In this document: piece after piece, positions 43,454-56,802 of the stretch
How positions within the stretch are numbered: the stretch's first letter is position 1
Layout: each line of letters begins with the position of its first letter
NCBI GenBank assembly: GCA_014529385.2
Contig: CM043942.1
Span: forward strand, 32,050,469-32,114,468
Direction: 5' to 3'
DNA from: Adiantum capillus-veneris
Lineage: Eukaryota > Streptophyta > Polypodiopsida > Polypodiales > Pteridaceae
Length of the DNA: 64,000 nt
Program-made: the position numbers and the translations under genes
Notes under the pieces: model-generated
What the model was told of the DNA's origin: nothing
Seen by the model: the letters and a program-made list of their open reading frames with translations, nothing else
The model's database searches: none

Positions 43454-45030
43454 TTCATAAAAACTAATATCTAATACTGCCAAATGATTTTCTCATGTTA
43501 AACTAATAATTTAATATGGAAAAGTACCAGGGGAGTAAAAGCTAGAATATTGGTAAAGCTGCCAGACCAGTCTCCGTCGGGGATCCAAAGGAGGAAAAAT
43601 AGGGATCCAAAGGGGGACAGTCTGCAAAAGATCAATGTGCTTCAATGGGGCTTTAAAGACCTAAGGTTCAGCTCCATTAAGACTTCCATAGGCTAAGGTT
43701 CCTAATCTTTTTATTCAATTGTCCAAAGGCCAATGTAGGGGAAACTTGGATGGTCATGGGAAGACTAAAAAGTCTTCCCACATCCCTAGGAAGGAGGGGG
43801 CGAGCCCACATTGTAGGGGATGAGAGAGAAACACACAAACACACATAGACACACACACACACACACACTCAAAGGCTCCCCCTTTACAGAATGGGAATAC
43901 TGGACACATGTCAAGCTCCTAGGCTAGTTGCCCCCAACCTCCCCTCAAATCCTATCGGATGGCCATAGAGTTGGACCAATGAGAATTAGACTAGAGTAAA
44001 TTTAGTCTAATCAATTTAAAAATGTTTGATAAAAAAATCAATAGAGATTAAGATCCCTAGAAGACTATTAGACAGTCTACCAAGGGGTCCAATGAGCATT
44101 CAGCAGCCCAATGGCTTGCTTGATTCCTATTGGCCAAAAGACTAAGAGGTCCAATGAGAGTTTAATTGATTTATGTAAATACCTAAAGCTCTCACAAAAG
44201 GAGAAAGGGGGACACATGTCACAGGGCTAGCAATTATGCTTCTAATTTATGATTGGCCAAGCTTTACAGGGGCCAATGGATGCCAACATGAGCAATTAGC
44301 AAGAGGGGTCGACCAAGATGAGAGAGAAGGGTGCTTCTTGCACACACACTCACACAAACTCATGTGTGAAGTAAAGAAGACTATTTCCTTCTCAAGCTTT
44401 AATGGAAAGCTCATCATCTACTCCAAGCTTGTGAGAAGGGAGTCCTACACCAACAACTCTTGGCTTTTTGGTGCAAATCCAACCAAGAGCCAAGCTCCAA
44501 TGCATGCTCATCTCCTCTACCATGCTAATTACCAAGCTATGCTAAGCTATTGAGAGTGATTATGTGAGGAGAAATACTTCTTTCTTGTAAGATACCTCTT
44601 CTTCCTCTCAATCTATCCTCATTTCTTGCTAGCTCTCATCATTTTTGAAGGTGTGTGAGGTCTTGGGACTGAAGCTTGAAACACTGGGTGTGATTTTCGA
44701 GCATAACTTGGTGTATGAAGCTACCATCTTCATTACACCAGCGAGTTTTGTCAAGGAACACAAGAATTGTATTGTACAAAAGTTTCATTTGATGGGAGAA
44801 GCTATAATACAAAGCCTTTATGGAGGGGGGACTGGCTCCATGTAGATCCAGTTCTCAATTGTTGTCAATTTTTCTATTTCTCTCTCGTTTCAAGTATTGT
44901 CAATGCCAAATTAGCTATGTGCACATTGCTATGTTTCTTTCTCAATTAAATACTCTCTCTATGCTCATTAAGAACTTGTTCTTAATGAAATGCTCACTAT
45001 GTTATCAATCTCCGTTTCACATAAGTTACT
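43454..45030 (+). repeat. 3' LTR of chromovirus 2, end degraded
   Basis: Follows the purine-rich tract AAGAGAGAGG at about 43441-43450 and aligns with the other LTRs from TTCATAAAAACTAAT onward, so the terminal TG is damaged. It is more diverged than the 5' LTR (insertions around 43540-43680 and 43960-44160), which suggests recombination between subfamilies. The expected CA end and a target duplication are not visible. A (CA)n stretch lies at about 43850-43868. Confidence 0.7.
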
Positions 45031-45035
45031 AGCAA

Positions 45036-45096
45036 AGTGTTTGGGAAAAATGTGCCACACAAGACATTAAGCTAAGACACATTTTTTCCAAACACT
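45036..45096. repeat. 61 bp hairpin related to the MITE at 2208
   Basis: AGTGTTTGGGAAAAATGTG (45036-45054) pairs with the last 19 bases at 18 of 19 positions. The arm matches the left end of the MITE at 2208 except for one base. It looks like a minimal derivative holding just the two ends. Confidence 0.7.
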
Positions 45097-45277
45097 GCGC
45101 AGGACTCATCCTTCATCCCATTCTCCCATTTTGCACCCGCTCGCACATGTGTTCCTTTTACAACCTGGGTAGCGACCTTGCTCGTGAACAGTACGACATC
45201 ATTCGCAGCTGCACATGCCGCTCCTCGGGTGCCTCGTTTGCTTGCACATCCATTTCCAAGCCCACCTCGGCCAAGAT

Positions 45278-45448
45278 GCTGATGTCGAAGATGCTGTACA
45301 AGAGGTCCGCATTATGAAACTGCTTTCCAAACCTCATTGCGGCTCTGCATGCAGCATTGTCCACGTCCATGACGTCTTCGAAGACAAATCATATATTCAT
45401 CTGATGAGAGCTTTATGAGAGGATTGTGACAAAGAAGTGCTATTCTGA
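45278..45448 (+). pseudogene. Possible protein-kinase (CDPK-like) fragment
   Basis: The frame reads DVEDAVQEVRIMKLLS, then a gap, then VFEDKSYIHLMRAL, with a TGA and EDCDKEVLF after it. This resembles the helix C to hinge part of plant calcium-dependent protein kinases (DVEDVRREV.IM..L, then ..EDK..VHLVMELC). The Lys-containing strand before it and all catalytic motifs after it are absent. The local sequence is more GC-rich than its surroundings. At under 60 codons, chance similarity is possible. Confidence 0.3.
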
Positions 45449-45545
45449 GGTACATTGCTGGTATGCTCTTGCCCTGCAGAGCCAGATTCCCTCGCTCTTT
45501 GTACACTTTCTTCGTGCTACTGCGTGCAGCCTTCCTGTGTGGCAT

Positions 45546-45582
45546 TGCCCCCCCCCCCCCCCCCCACACACACACACATTCG
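45546..45582. repeat. Poly-C run followed by (CA)n
   Basis: About 19 consecutive C residues followed by a (CA)n stretch. A likely site of assembly or polymerase slippage error. Confidence 0.9.
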
Positions 45583-45741
45583 ATTCGAGCATGTTGCACA
45601 GTCCACAGCAGAGGCGCCCCCCGGTCCCCTTCGAGCGCATGCGCCTTGCCATGCAAAACTGCACCTTCACCTTTAATTGAGGCAAGAGTCAATAGACGTG
45701 GGTCTTTTTGCCGGTTTCTCCTTACCCCGGCCCTCCTTGCC

Positions 45742-45744
<3 letters not shown>

Positions 45745-45786
<42 letters not shown>

Positions 45787-47976
45787 CAAGGTTTGGACTT
45801 TGACCCCCTCAACACTACTGATGTGCAAACATAAGAAAATCTTGCAAAAAAGTCTTTGCCTTTAAACAAGCTGCAAGGTGTGGACATTGACCCCCTTTTT
45901 GGGTTGATCATGGCTTGTAAGGCTTGGCATTTCCCTACTGCACAAGCTCGCATCACTCCTAGGAAAAAATTGCTACCATATTTAGGTAGGGATGTGTATG
46001 AATATTCTCAATGAGAGTTTTTTTAAGTCCATCCATTATACATACACAGTACACTCATCACTCTAGGACTAGCTTATCCCTATACTAGCAAAGTAAAAGA
46101 TGCAACTTGTTTTGTACACTCTTCCAATTATCCCACATGTTCAAGCATTGTATGTGCAATATTGCAACCCTAATCCCAACAAACACTACATATGCAAGGT
46201 TCTATCAGTGGCCCTACCATGCATGCTCAAATAAAGTTAATGTAATCAAAGATAAGTGGGCGAGTTGGTTGAAATGGCTGCCCTGATAGTCGATGTAATT
46301 ATGGTCCCTGAATGATGTCATGGCTCAACACAAGCATGACAAGACATTGTAATTCTATGGATTGATTACTATAATTCACTCACAATTGTGAGTTTTGCAA
46401 AAAAAAAAAAAAATGTTAATGTAATAAATGTTATGAAAGATAAGGGTGTTGACCAAAGTGCTCAAGATTTATTTTTTGATGAGTTTAGCAAAAGGCTATC
46501 ATACCATAAGAAAGATAGCTAAAGGGCCCTTGCACGTTTAGAATTGACACGTTTTCCTAATCCAATCATCCCACACTAAGCTCGTGGCAATTCTCGGCCT
46601 TCCAAATTGTGACATTATAATACAACAACCACTCACAATTGTGAGTTTTGCGAAAAAATAAAATAAAATTTGACACGTTTTGGCATACCCTTGATTGTGG
46701 AATAGCCTGCTTCACAATTTTGATCGAATTGATTGTTGCAAAAGTTGAAAAAGAGCTTCTTAGTGAAAGGAGGATTTTCCTTCGGTAGCCAAAGTATGTA
46801 CTATTACCAAACCTTTTTGATGTGCCTTAAAAGCATAATTTAAGCATAGTATAGCACTCATAGTGATTTGTGTCACAACATAAATATGTGAATGAGAGTT
46901 AAAGCAAAATATATGTGTAGTCGTCCTCGTGGAGATGCTAGGATGGTACAGAGGAAGACCATTTTTTACCACCCTATATCCTATTCCACTTGTTTCTTGT
47001 TAGTCGTCCTCGTGGAGATGCTAGGATGGTATAGAGGAAGACCATTTTTTACTACCCTATATCCTATTCCACTTGCTTCTTGTTAGCTTTTAGTAGTCGC
47101 TTTTAGACAGGTGTTGGTAAGCTTATATCCCATATGTGATGCTCCATTCAAAGCCTTGATGCCTAGTGTTAAGCTTTTAGAGATTGAATCTACCTTGCAT
47201 CTTTGTTTTCCCCTTGGCATTGTCAGTCAATCAGATCAAGAGATACCCTATTGACCTTTTTTATCCGCGATCTTCCGAGAACACTCTATTTTATTAATTT
47301 TCTTGCAATCAACACCCTAATCTTGTGTATATCAATGCACTCATCAACATTTAGCTAGCCCAAGTGACACATGAGCACCTATAAATTATATCTTCAATTC
47401 CGCATTGTGAAGCTCCACACATTCATAGATGCATCTTGAGTTTCAATCATTGTAGTAGGTTTGTGCTACCATTTAAGCCTAACCAAATATCCTTATAAGA
47501 GATTTAGCAACATCCTTGAATGGATCCTTTTTAATGTTGTAATCACACCCCCTTGACATTATTTATTCTAGTTATGCCCCGAGTCTTGAACTATTTTTAG
47601 TTGACACATAACTGGTATTCGCTATAAAATTTCATAGTTGGACTTCTTGGTGCCAAAACCTGATATTCCATTAATCGACACCACCAATGAAAAAATAAAA
47701 ATGTAATCAAAGACTTCCAAGGTAGAGTCAACTTCTAAAACCTTAACAATAGGCATCAAGGCTTGCAAGGGAGCATCATTACAGATATAGGCTCATCCAC
47801 ATGTGCCTCAAGAGGATTATAAAAAATAAGCTAGTGTAAGAGGATATAGGTTGGTCAATATGCCGTCCTAGCATCTCCACAAACACAGCTACATGAACCT
47901 TTTGATCTACCTCTCATTCTTCAATGTGCTTTGTGCATGTAAGACTCGGTTTTTGTAACTGCCAATGTGCTTTGAA
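45745..47976. repeat. Segmental-duplicate block B, first part
   Basis: After a short (GA)n run (45745-45780), 45781-46180 repeats 3227-3650 and 46194-47976 repeats 5244-6868, with about 200 extra bases at 46230-46412. The LINE fragments and (GA)n segment of copy A (3690-5240) are missing here. No gene is supported. Confidence 0.9.
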
Positions 47977-48680
47977 TTTCATCGTAATGGTGATAGCCAA
48001 CCACCAAATTAGCCACAATATGTCTAAACATATATCCTCAACCATAGCTATGAAAGCTGGCTTGTATTGAGCTTACAATTATAAGTCGCCACAATTGGCT
48101 ACTTCTTGTTGAACCAAGATACATATGAATTGCCAAACATGCAAAAAAACCATTTGTGCACATGTCATACAACCGGTCTAAGCCAAGTCTACAAGAAGCA
48201 TGTAAGATGGTCTCCCTTCGAGATAAAACGAACCAAGCTGTTGAATGCCACTCAAGTAGCAATAGATCTCTTGATTGGCAATAAATTCTTAGCACCTAGA
48301 CTATACATAAATATTTTTGTTGTCAAGACTATAAATTGTACATTTGGCCTTGTAATGCATAGATCTAGTAGAATATTGATAGAGAGAGACATCAAAAGGT
48401 TCACCACAATCATGCATCCTAAGCTTAAAACCTTCTTCCATAGGTGCAATCATAGGTTTACAAATAGCAAGAATAAACTATGGAGAAATGCCTCAATACA
48501 CTTTCTTTGACACAAAGCAATACCTCCATTGGAATAATTAAACTGATTTTTTGAATAATGATGCAAATATAAATGTATAATACATCCATGCTTTGACAAT
48601 TGGACCTTTTCATTGGTCAATGTGCCAGTGGAAACATGATTTGAAATATTATAAGCTTACTCTAGAATCTATAGAATAAT
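47977..48680. other. Unassigned sequence unique to block B
   Basis: This begins the interval present in copy B but not in copy A, and it breaks the collinearity at CAATGTGCTTTGAA. Frames on both strands are short, and none shows a domain I recognise. Confidence 0.5.
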
Positions 48681-48689
48681 TCAAATATC

Positions 48690-49250
48690 AAGATATTATC
48701 AAGCCCTCTCTCTCAAAGGGGTAAGGAGGACACTTGGCCTAATGCTACCCTTGTTGCTTGATATGCTTTATGCATGTGATTGTCTAGGCTTAGAGGGTCC
48801 AATCATATTCAAGCTTGAGCTACAAGGGGGGATCAACCAAGCTAAGCAAGGGGCTTGCTTGAGGGGTATACACCCTCTCACACACTCATTTGACACACTC
48901 TCACTTTGTGAAAGTGCAAGAGCTCCTTCTCTAAGCTTGAGAAGTTGAGAGCGTACACCAACACTCTTGGCTGGAATGCAAATCCAACCAAGAGCCATGC
49001 TTCAATGCCATGCTTACCATCTTCTTCATCTCCATTACTAAGTTATTATGCTATGCTAAGCACTATGAGTGATGGTATGAAAGTACAATACTTCTTTCTT
49101 GTATTTAACTTCTTCTTCCTCTTCCCTACCCTCATTCCCTGCTAGCTCTCTCCACCTTTGAAGGCGTTTGAGGTCTTGGGACTGAGGCCGAGGACAAGTT
49201 AATGCTTTCATTGGATTGAGTTACGGGCATAATTGTGATGCATGAAGCTG
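48690..49250 (+). repeat. Fragment of a Ty3 LTR (3' half)
   Basis: Runs parallel to about 35220-35760 of the LTR at 34559, including CTCTCTCAAAGGGG, CTACCCTTGTTGCTTGATAT and CCAACCAAGAGCCATGCTTC. Both ends are truncated. Confidence 0.8.
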
Positions 49251-50700
49251 TAATGGAATTGATATTTTGGGAATTCACTATAGCTGACAAGTGGAAAAGG
49301 CTTGACCGATCTAGGTCTATGCGAACAGATATATATTTTTTATGTACATTTTATTCAAGTGCTCTTTTATGAGCTTTGGCCATTTATGACTGACCGGCTA
49401 GTTTGTACTCACTTTGACCATTCAAGAAATCTATAAAGTAAATATGTGCAAGAGGGAAATGGTCCCTCTTGCACGGGGGGGGATTGCACCTAGTGTTTGC
49501 GTTGTTCTTCCTCCTCACCTCTCTTCTCTCACGCACTCCACTCTAGGAGGTGCGCGTGCACATGCCCTCTTGCTCTATCTCGCACTCCATATCTCTCTTA
49601 TCGCGTACGACTTGGAGTATGTGCAAAGATGATTGCTAGGTATGTAGATCTGTGGGTTTTATAGTTGCAGTACACTATTTTTAGTGTTTTGCAGGGCTCT
49701 CCGCTCTTCCGTTTGTAGCAATGGTATAAGAGCGTAGGCTATGCTCCAAAGGTTAAAGAGCTTGATAATCAAAAGCTAAGTGCTTCATTCTTTTTAATGG
49801 TTTTTCTACTTGCACATGAGTTTAATTGATTGAACTTGTAAAAATTGGTGTTAAACGTATTGAATAGCTAGTGGCTTTTGGATTTGGCTAACCTCTGAAA
49901 ATAGAGCAACTATTTTAGTGAAGGATAAGAGGATTTTGATGTTTAAGGATATTTATGCTCGAATGGTGAGGGATTATAACGTGGATTAAACTCCGAATGT
50001 AGAAACAAAAATAGCAAGAGACAATGTATTTACCTATGATGGAACTCTGTAAATAGAGAGTATATTAAATTCTATAACAGAAAGTACAGTAAGAGAAGTA
50101 GAAGAAGAATTTATGGCAGACTCTTGTGGGAATAAACCAGGAAATGTAGTGTTCGACCATCACTGGGCAAGCAGCTACATGTCTTTGATTGTTCCGACCG
50201 TGACCTTCATGAAAGATGGCGTAGGTGTTGGTTATATTCAGTAGAGCCAAGCTCACTCTTGCCACTATAATTTTGTAGAGCGAGTGAAACACAGACACTC
50301 TCTTTTTTTATTTTTTGACTTTCATTTGCAATTAGATTAGATGATGTGCTTCTGCTATGCTCCCTCAGTTGTTGTTTGTGCCACCATTGCTTAAACAGTT
50401 GTAAGCTCGACCAAAGCAACGGCAACAGCATTCTCGAGCTCCAAACTCCTATAGTTTGCCGGGCTGCACTGACGGCAATTATGGGATTGTACAGCCAACC
50501 ATGTCATGGAGGTCAAGGCCTTATCGCCACCTTAATAAAACAGCACGGCAGCATTAGCGGCAACAGAGGCAACATCAGTGGTGGCAGACGACCAAGGGGC
50601 ACTAGCCACCATTTTGAGTGGCCGTATTTATTTCATGAATCCACCTACCATCTTCACTAAACCTTTTTCCACCTAATCATTCCACTACTGCATGCGAGAC
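49250..50700 (+). repeat. Third copy of the CTAGGAGGTGCG repeat with a primer-site-like end; no gene
   Basis: 49250-49720 matches the repeats ending at about 34440 and 55160. Here it ends in TTTGTAGCA followed by TGGTATAAGAGC, one base off the tRNA-Met primer site, so it may be the end of another LTR family. Up to 50700 only weak frames remain, including an ACCTATGATGGAAC stretch near 50030 reminiscent of gag. Confidence 0.5.
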
Positions 50701-50749
50701 TCAGCCTTTCGATTGCCCACCTCCATTCACCCAACCATCTCTCTCTCTC

Positions 50750-50827
<78 letters not shown>

Positions 50828-51049
50828 GTCAAATGGCGGCACACCCACACACAACCAGTTTCTCTCGACTCTTGTTGCCAACCACCATCAAAAAAATAAA
50901 AATAAAAATAAAAATAAAAATATATATATATCTCTCTCTCTCTCGTTCTTGCCTGGCGCCGGGCAGTAGCATGCAACACAACCTCCATTGTAGACCCTAC
51001 ATTTCTCTCTCTCCCTTTCGTGTCTACTTGTGGTGCTCACACTCCAACC

Positions 51050-51134
<85 letters not shown>

Positions 51135-51160
51135 TCATCAAAATTGACGCCCCATGCAGA

Positions 51161-51230
<70 letters not shown>

Positions 51231-51269
51231 AACAGCCAACCACTCCCATGTAGTGGTTCCCCCCCGGTC
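50700..51269. repeat. Cluster of three long (CT)n microsatellites
   Basis: CT runs lie at about 50752-50824, 51053-51130 and 51163-51228, with AAAAAT repeats at about 50890-50922 and short CT runs between. All long frames across them are low-complexity artefacts. Confidence 0.95.
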
Positions 51270-51901
51270 TTCAATTTAATCTGGCGCCTAATATCATCTC
51301 GGGGAACTGGTGCATGCCCCGCCTCTGGTTATGTCCGATGGTTGCATGCGCTCTAAGGCCATTACCTCGACGTCAACCCTTCTGTAGGTGTGTTGCAGTA
51401 GGTCACGAGTCCCTCAGCGGACCCATGCTGCCACATGAACTTTTGACTGCACTGCAGCTCTCCATCACACTCTCCTCACACCATCAGTGTGCATTAGACT
51501 GCCTCCACATCCCCTTCCTAGTCCAGTTACCTGCAACAACGAACACTAGCCTATCTCGCAGACAACTTAGATTCAACTTCAGGAGGAGCTGATGCCACAT
51601 TATCTAGTCCCTTCGTTAGAATTTTTAGCCCACTTGCAAGATTGCATGGATCCATGTAGTAGCTATATGCCATACTGACTGCAGTTGATTGGCATCAAAC
51701 TAGACCATTGTATATCGTAGAGAAACTGTTGCTTCTAATCTCTTGCCGATCCAATCATACACAAACCGTGTGCCAATAGCAAAGTTCAATTGTCAACTTG
51801 GAGGTATCAAGTCTAGGGCCATTAGCGATTTGAAAAAGAAAAAAAGAATTAGGTCTATCATTCGCAATATGTGAGAAGGATGAGCAACAACAACAAGGCT
51901 A

Positions 51902-51959
<58 letters not shown>

Positions 51960-52666
51960 CCCCCCCCGCCCCTGAGACGACTAGGTACAGAAGCAGACAT
52001 TGACAAAGCTCAACGAACTGCTACAATGCTTTCTCGAACAACCTCAACGATGATGATGATTTTAGACTATTGTTTTTCGTTTTAGTTTTAATTTTTCATT
52101 TTAATTAGTCCCTAGTTAGTGGATTAGATTCACACGAATTGTATAAGTTTGGCCTCATATTTAATTTTTGACTTTTTGAAGATGTTTATGTTAACATTTT
52201 ATTTCCGTTCTTTCTCTTTCCCCTCTCCCCCCTCCCCTCTTGGTCGATGGTCGATGGCATGGAAGCATCGGACATCGACAAAGCTCTTCGGCGACCAATG
52301 CAATACTTTCTCGCACAACGCACAATGTCAGGCATCCACGTGCACTGACGATGATAATGACAATCTTAATTTAGCGGGTTTAGGCTTTTGGGTCCATTCT
52401 TTCAGCCTTTCATTGTACTTCTTTTTTTTTTTTGTTTGTTTGTATCCTGGCATTTGAATAGATACACAAGGATTGTATCAATTTGCTCTCATATGTAATT
52501 TTGGCATTTTGGAGATGGTTAATATAACATTTCATTTCATTTTCTCTCTCTTTCTTTCCCCCCTTGACTAGAGTGCCCTACCTTTGTATTTGATTATCCA
52601 CAACCTCGCAAGTCGATGACTTCTTGGCACCCACACACATATACACTCACGTGCGCGCGCACGCAT

Positions 52667-52709
<43 letters not shown>

Positions 52710-55293
52710 GACACACACATATCATGAGTTTCTTGTTAATGCTCAACCCGGAATCTCTATTTGATGGATACTTCTCCTTTTACTCAAGCTAATTAGACAT
52801 TTCCTTCGTCCTAATGACAGGGCTACACCTCATGTGGTCTGCATTATCTAACTTTCAAGGCATTATCTAGTTTAGTTTAGGTAATTTGTAAGAGTTGCAG
52901 ACTCCCATACTACCTACTACCAGTTTGAAAGAGAAGCTTACGTATGTAGTTTTGCAAGGCATTTTCTTTATGCACAAAAAATATACATTCTCTTACATAA
53001 TTTTATGTCCAACTGAAAATGCTTGTCGTAAATAGAGGCTTCTACGAAAGGGCAACTAAGATCGCATTATAATCTCTTAGACCAATCAATTCCATCTCCG
53101 TTTCTACTCGTTCCAAGGCTAATCATCGTAGACGTCTTTAAGTAATCAGTGTAATTTTGTCTCTTACATTGAGCTAGACAATCAAATCGGATTTGGGTTC
53201 CTACATTTTTTGTTCGTTTGTGATTTTAGTTTATTTGTGCTACTTAGTTAGAACTGCTACATTTTTATTCTCCCTAAGATGTCTCACATTTTTGTTTCTG
53301 CAAGGGATAACTTTTTATTTGTGTTCCAACTTAATTGATTTTTGTGATTGTTGAGTCAAGGTGCCAACACTATATGTTCTAAATGTGTAATCAAACACTA
53401 CTATTGCATCAAATTGTAGATATGCAAGGCATTCTTTTATTTTGTTGCAAATTGCTAATACAAAATTACCACATTTTGGGTTTGTTAACTTTACTTTGGA
53501 GTAAGTTTGACGGTTGCAACTTTCTCTTACTTGTGCCTCTCTCCACACCCACACATTGGTATATATATTTTCAAATGCAATATACCACCCAGGTACATAC
53601 ATCCATTACGTCCTTGCTTTCTTATCTTTCAAGCTATAAACCTAGTCATTTCTTATATGATTCCGTACTAAATGAAGTTTTTATTGAGAAAATTTGACAT
53701 TAAGCTATGTAGATACTCCTACAAGCTACAATACTTTGCATTCATGAGGTGAACAAAAATTTGTAAGTGATTTGATATACTCCAAAGTGGTCTCACACAG
53801 ACTACTATGTCTCGTCAGGTCCATTGGTCATATGCACATAGAGTCGTTGATTTAGGCAGTGTGTCAATGCTCATCTTGGTGTATATTTGTCGATTTAAGC
53901 AACACCACTTGACAGTGTGTCAATGCTCATCTTGGTGTATATTCGCCCATTTAGGCAACACCACTTGACAGTGCAGATCTGTTGATTTAGGCAGCACAAC
54001 AACAAACTACACCTTCATGATTTTTTAACAATACCAAATGATGATTTGCCAATTTAGGTAGCATTAGTGCTGATCCATTGAATTAGGCAGCATGCCTTAT
54101 TGGTGTAGATTCACCGATTTAGGAAACATCGATCATAGCATCATGCTGTAGTGGTTGGCCACCACTGTTCTCAGTATGATTTTGTTACCCGGGTATACAA
54201 AATGAAGGATATTTGGATTTGGATTTGAAATGGGTATATATTGGCAGATATTTGCATTTGGATTTTGGATTTGAAACTGGATTTGAAATTGATTTATTAT
54301 GATTTCTGGCCGCAAAAGTATTTATGGAATTGCAATTGACATTGATGAGAATTAACTTATTGAACGATGAGTGTGACCAATGATATCCAGATTTATCAGG
54401 GTATGAAATATACTACTTATTCTAGTGGTATGAGACACTAGAATCGATAGTATGTGGATAATGGCAGGCATAAGCAATGTTGTTTAGTTTAATAAATTAT
54501 TTTTTTACTATGTGATATTTTGACACATAATACTAATCACTATTTTTTGACAAGTATCGTTTGTAGATTCATACTTTGCAACTGAGGACAGTTGCTTTCC
54601 AATAGAGAGGTATGTAATGGAGCTGATATTTTCTAAATTTACTGTAGCTCAAAGGTGGAAAAGGCTTGACCGATCTAAGCCTATGCAAATGGATATATAT
54701 ATTTTATGTACATTTTATTCAAGTGTTGTTTTATGAGCTTTGGCCATTTATCAGTGGTCAGCCAATTTGTACTCACATTGACCATTCAAGAAATCTATAA
54801 AGTAAATACGTGCAAGAGGGAAATGGTGACTCTTGCATGGGGGGAGATTGCACCTAGTGTTTGTGTTGTTATTCTCTCCTCACCTCTCATATCTCATGTC
54901 GTGCTGACATAGCACTCCTCTCTAGGAGGTGCACTTGCACGCGCCCTCTCGCTCTATCTTGCTCTCCGTCTCTTCCACTCCGCTCTAGGAGGTGCGCTTG
55001 CATGTGCCCTCTTGCTCTATCTTGGTCTCACTCTCTCTCTTATTACGTACGGCTTGGATATGTGAAAAGATGGTTGCCAGGTATGAAAATTTGTGGATTT
55101 GATAGTTGTAGTACATCATTTTTAGTGTTTTGCAGGCTCTTTTCTCTCCCATTTGTAGCGCAAGCTCTCTATCTTCATTGCACCATCAAGGTCTCAAGGA
55201 ACACAAAGCTTGTATTGTACCAAGTGTCTCTTTATGGGAGAAGCTATAATACAAAATCCTTTTGGAAGAAGGACCAGCTCCACATAAATCCGG
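51270..55293. repeat. Segmental-duplicate block B, second part, with the empty CACTA site
   Basis: 51270-52107 matches 6873-7669, and the sequence then continues without interruption into 52108-55293, which matches 31895-34558. The junction near 52107 is the target as it looked before the CACTA insertion. Included are (CT)n at 51905-51957, (CA)n at about 52671-52708, a 50 bp tandem repeat around GTGTCAATGCTCATCTTGGT (about 53862-53965) and a TGGATTTG-rich patch (about 54208-54295). No gene is supported. Confidence 0.9.
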
Positions 55294-56394
55294 TGTCATA
55301 AAATCTAATATCTAACCAACCGAAATGATTTTCTCATATTAAACTGATCATTTAATGTGGGAGAATAGACGAGCTGAACAAGGGTTAAAATATAGACATG
55401 TACTTTCGGGTCTATCTTGACAGGGGGCAATTGGTAAAGGGGCCCAAATGAGAGATGGTATGTCAAAGAGCAAGGTAAGCCAATGGAGCTTAAAGGGCCT
55501 TAGGGTTAGCTTCATTGCAGACCTCCAAAGTTGTCCCAAGGCTATTGTCCCAAGGCTACCCTTGTTGCTTGATATGCCCCTTGCATGTGATTGGCTAGGC
55601 CTGGAGAGGTCCAATAATCTTCAAACTGGAGCTACAAGGGGGGTCGACCAAAGAAAGATAGGGGGTTGCTTGAGGGGTATACTCTCCCACACACACTCAC
55701 ACACACTCTCATTGTGTGAAGTGCAAAGTGCAAGAGCTCCATCTCCTTCTCCAAGCTAGTACAAAAGTTGAGAGCCTACGCCAGGACTCTTGGCTATGGA
55801 ATGAAAATCCAACCAAGAGCCATGCTTCAATGCTTAAGCTTGCCATCTTCTCCATCTTCATTACTAGGATATTATGTATGCTAGCAAGAAGAGTGATGAT
55901 AAGTGAGGAACTACTTATTTCTCCTATGGAATGTTTCTTCTTCCTCTTCCCTACCCTCATTCCCCGCTAGCTCTCTCCATCGTCAAAGGTGATTGAGGCC
56001 TTGAGCCTGAGGCTTGGGATAGTTAATTCTTTTGCAAATTTTATGTTATGCTCGTGATGCATGAAGCTTTCCATCTTCATAGCATCACTTAGGTCACAAG
56101 GAGCACAAAGATTGTATTGTACCAAGTCTGTGTTGATGGGAGAATTTATAATACAAATGCCTATTGGAGGGGGGATCGGCTCCGTATAAATCTGGTCCTT
56201 AGCTGTTGTCATGTTCTCTAAACTCTCTCTCTCTTGCAAAAGTATTGTTCATGCCAAGTTAGCTACGTACTATGTTTATGCTTCTACCATCAATTAAGTT
56301 CGCCCTATATGCTCCCAAAGTAATCTCACAAAAGCGATTTCTCTAATTTTCCTAATTCTGCTACTCTCAAAGTTCATAGGCCATTTCCATTACA
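55294..56394 (+). repeat. 5' LTR (1101 bp) of Ty3 chromovirus 3
   Basis: Starts TGTCATAAAATC and ends ATTACA, in register with the other LTRs. It lacks about 430 bases present in the copy at 34559, the loss lying near 55530, where two copies of GTCCCAAGGCTA meet. This suggests deletion between short repeats. The primer site at 56396-56407 reads TGGTATCAGACC. Confidence 0.88.
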
Positions 56395-56802
56395 TTGGTA
56401 TCAGACCATTTGGTTTCTCTTTTCTTGATTAATAAGAGAGGTCCTTAAGTATCTTATTAATGGTTGATTTTGTTAATTATATTAGGGTAAGTGGGACTAG
56501 GATCCATTATCGGTTTTGTTGAACCCACTATGTGGGATATGGTGCACACCTCGGGAGATTTGGTCTTAATAATGGAGTCTTTTTAGACTTTCCTACGGCT
56601 TTACCATTATTGAGTCATAAGAAGTCTAAAAGGAGCTATCCCTTGGAAACTCTGCAATATTAGACCCACTCCACTACTCTCTATAATTAGCCAATTCGAA
56701 CTGTGGGTGTAGATACTTAAGTGCTGATTTTCAAAGGCTAAGAGGAGTAGTAGCTAAGGTTTTGAATTGCCAAAGCATAGTAAGTACTCATATTTTATTA
56801 AC

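Noticed and set aside
48038-48510. Possible Copia-type remnant on either strand
   Set aside because: I looked for RNase H and RT words of Copia elements and found none convincing. The frames are short and contradictory.
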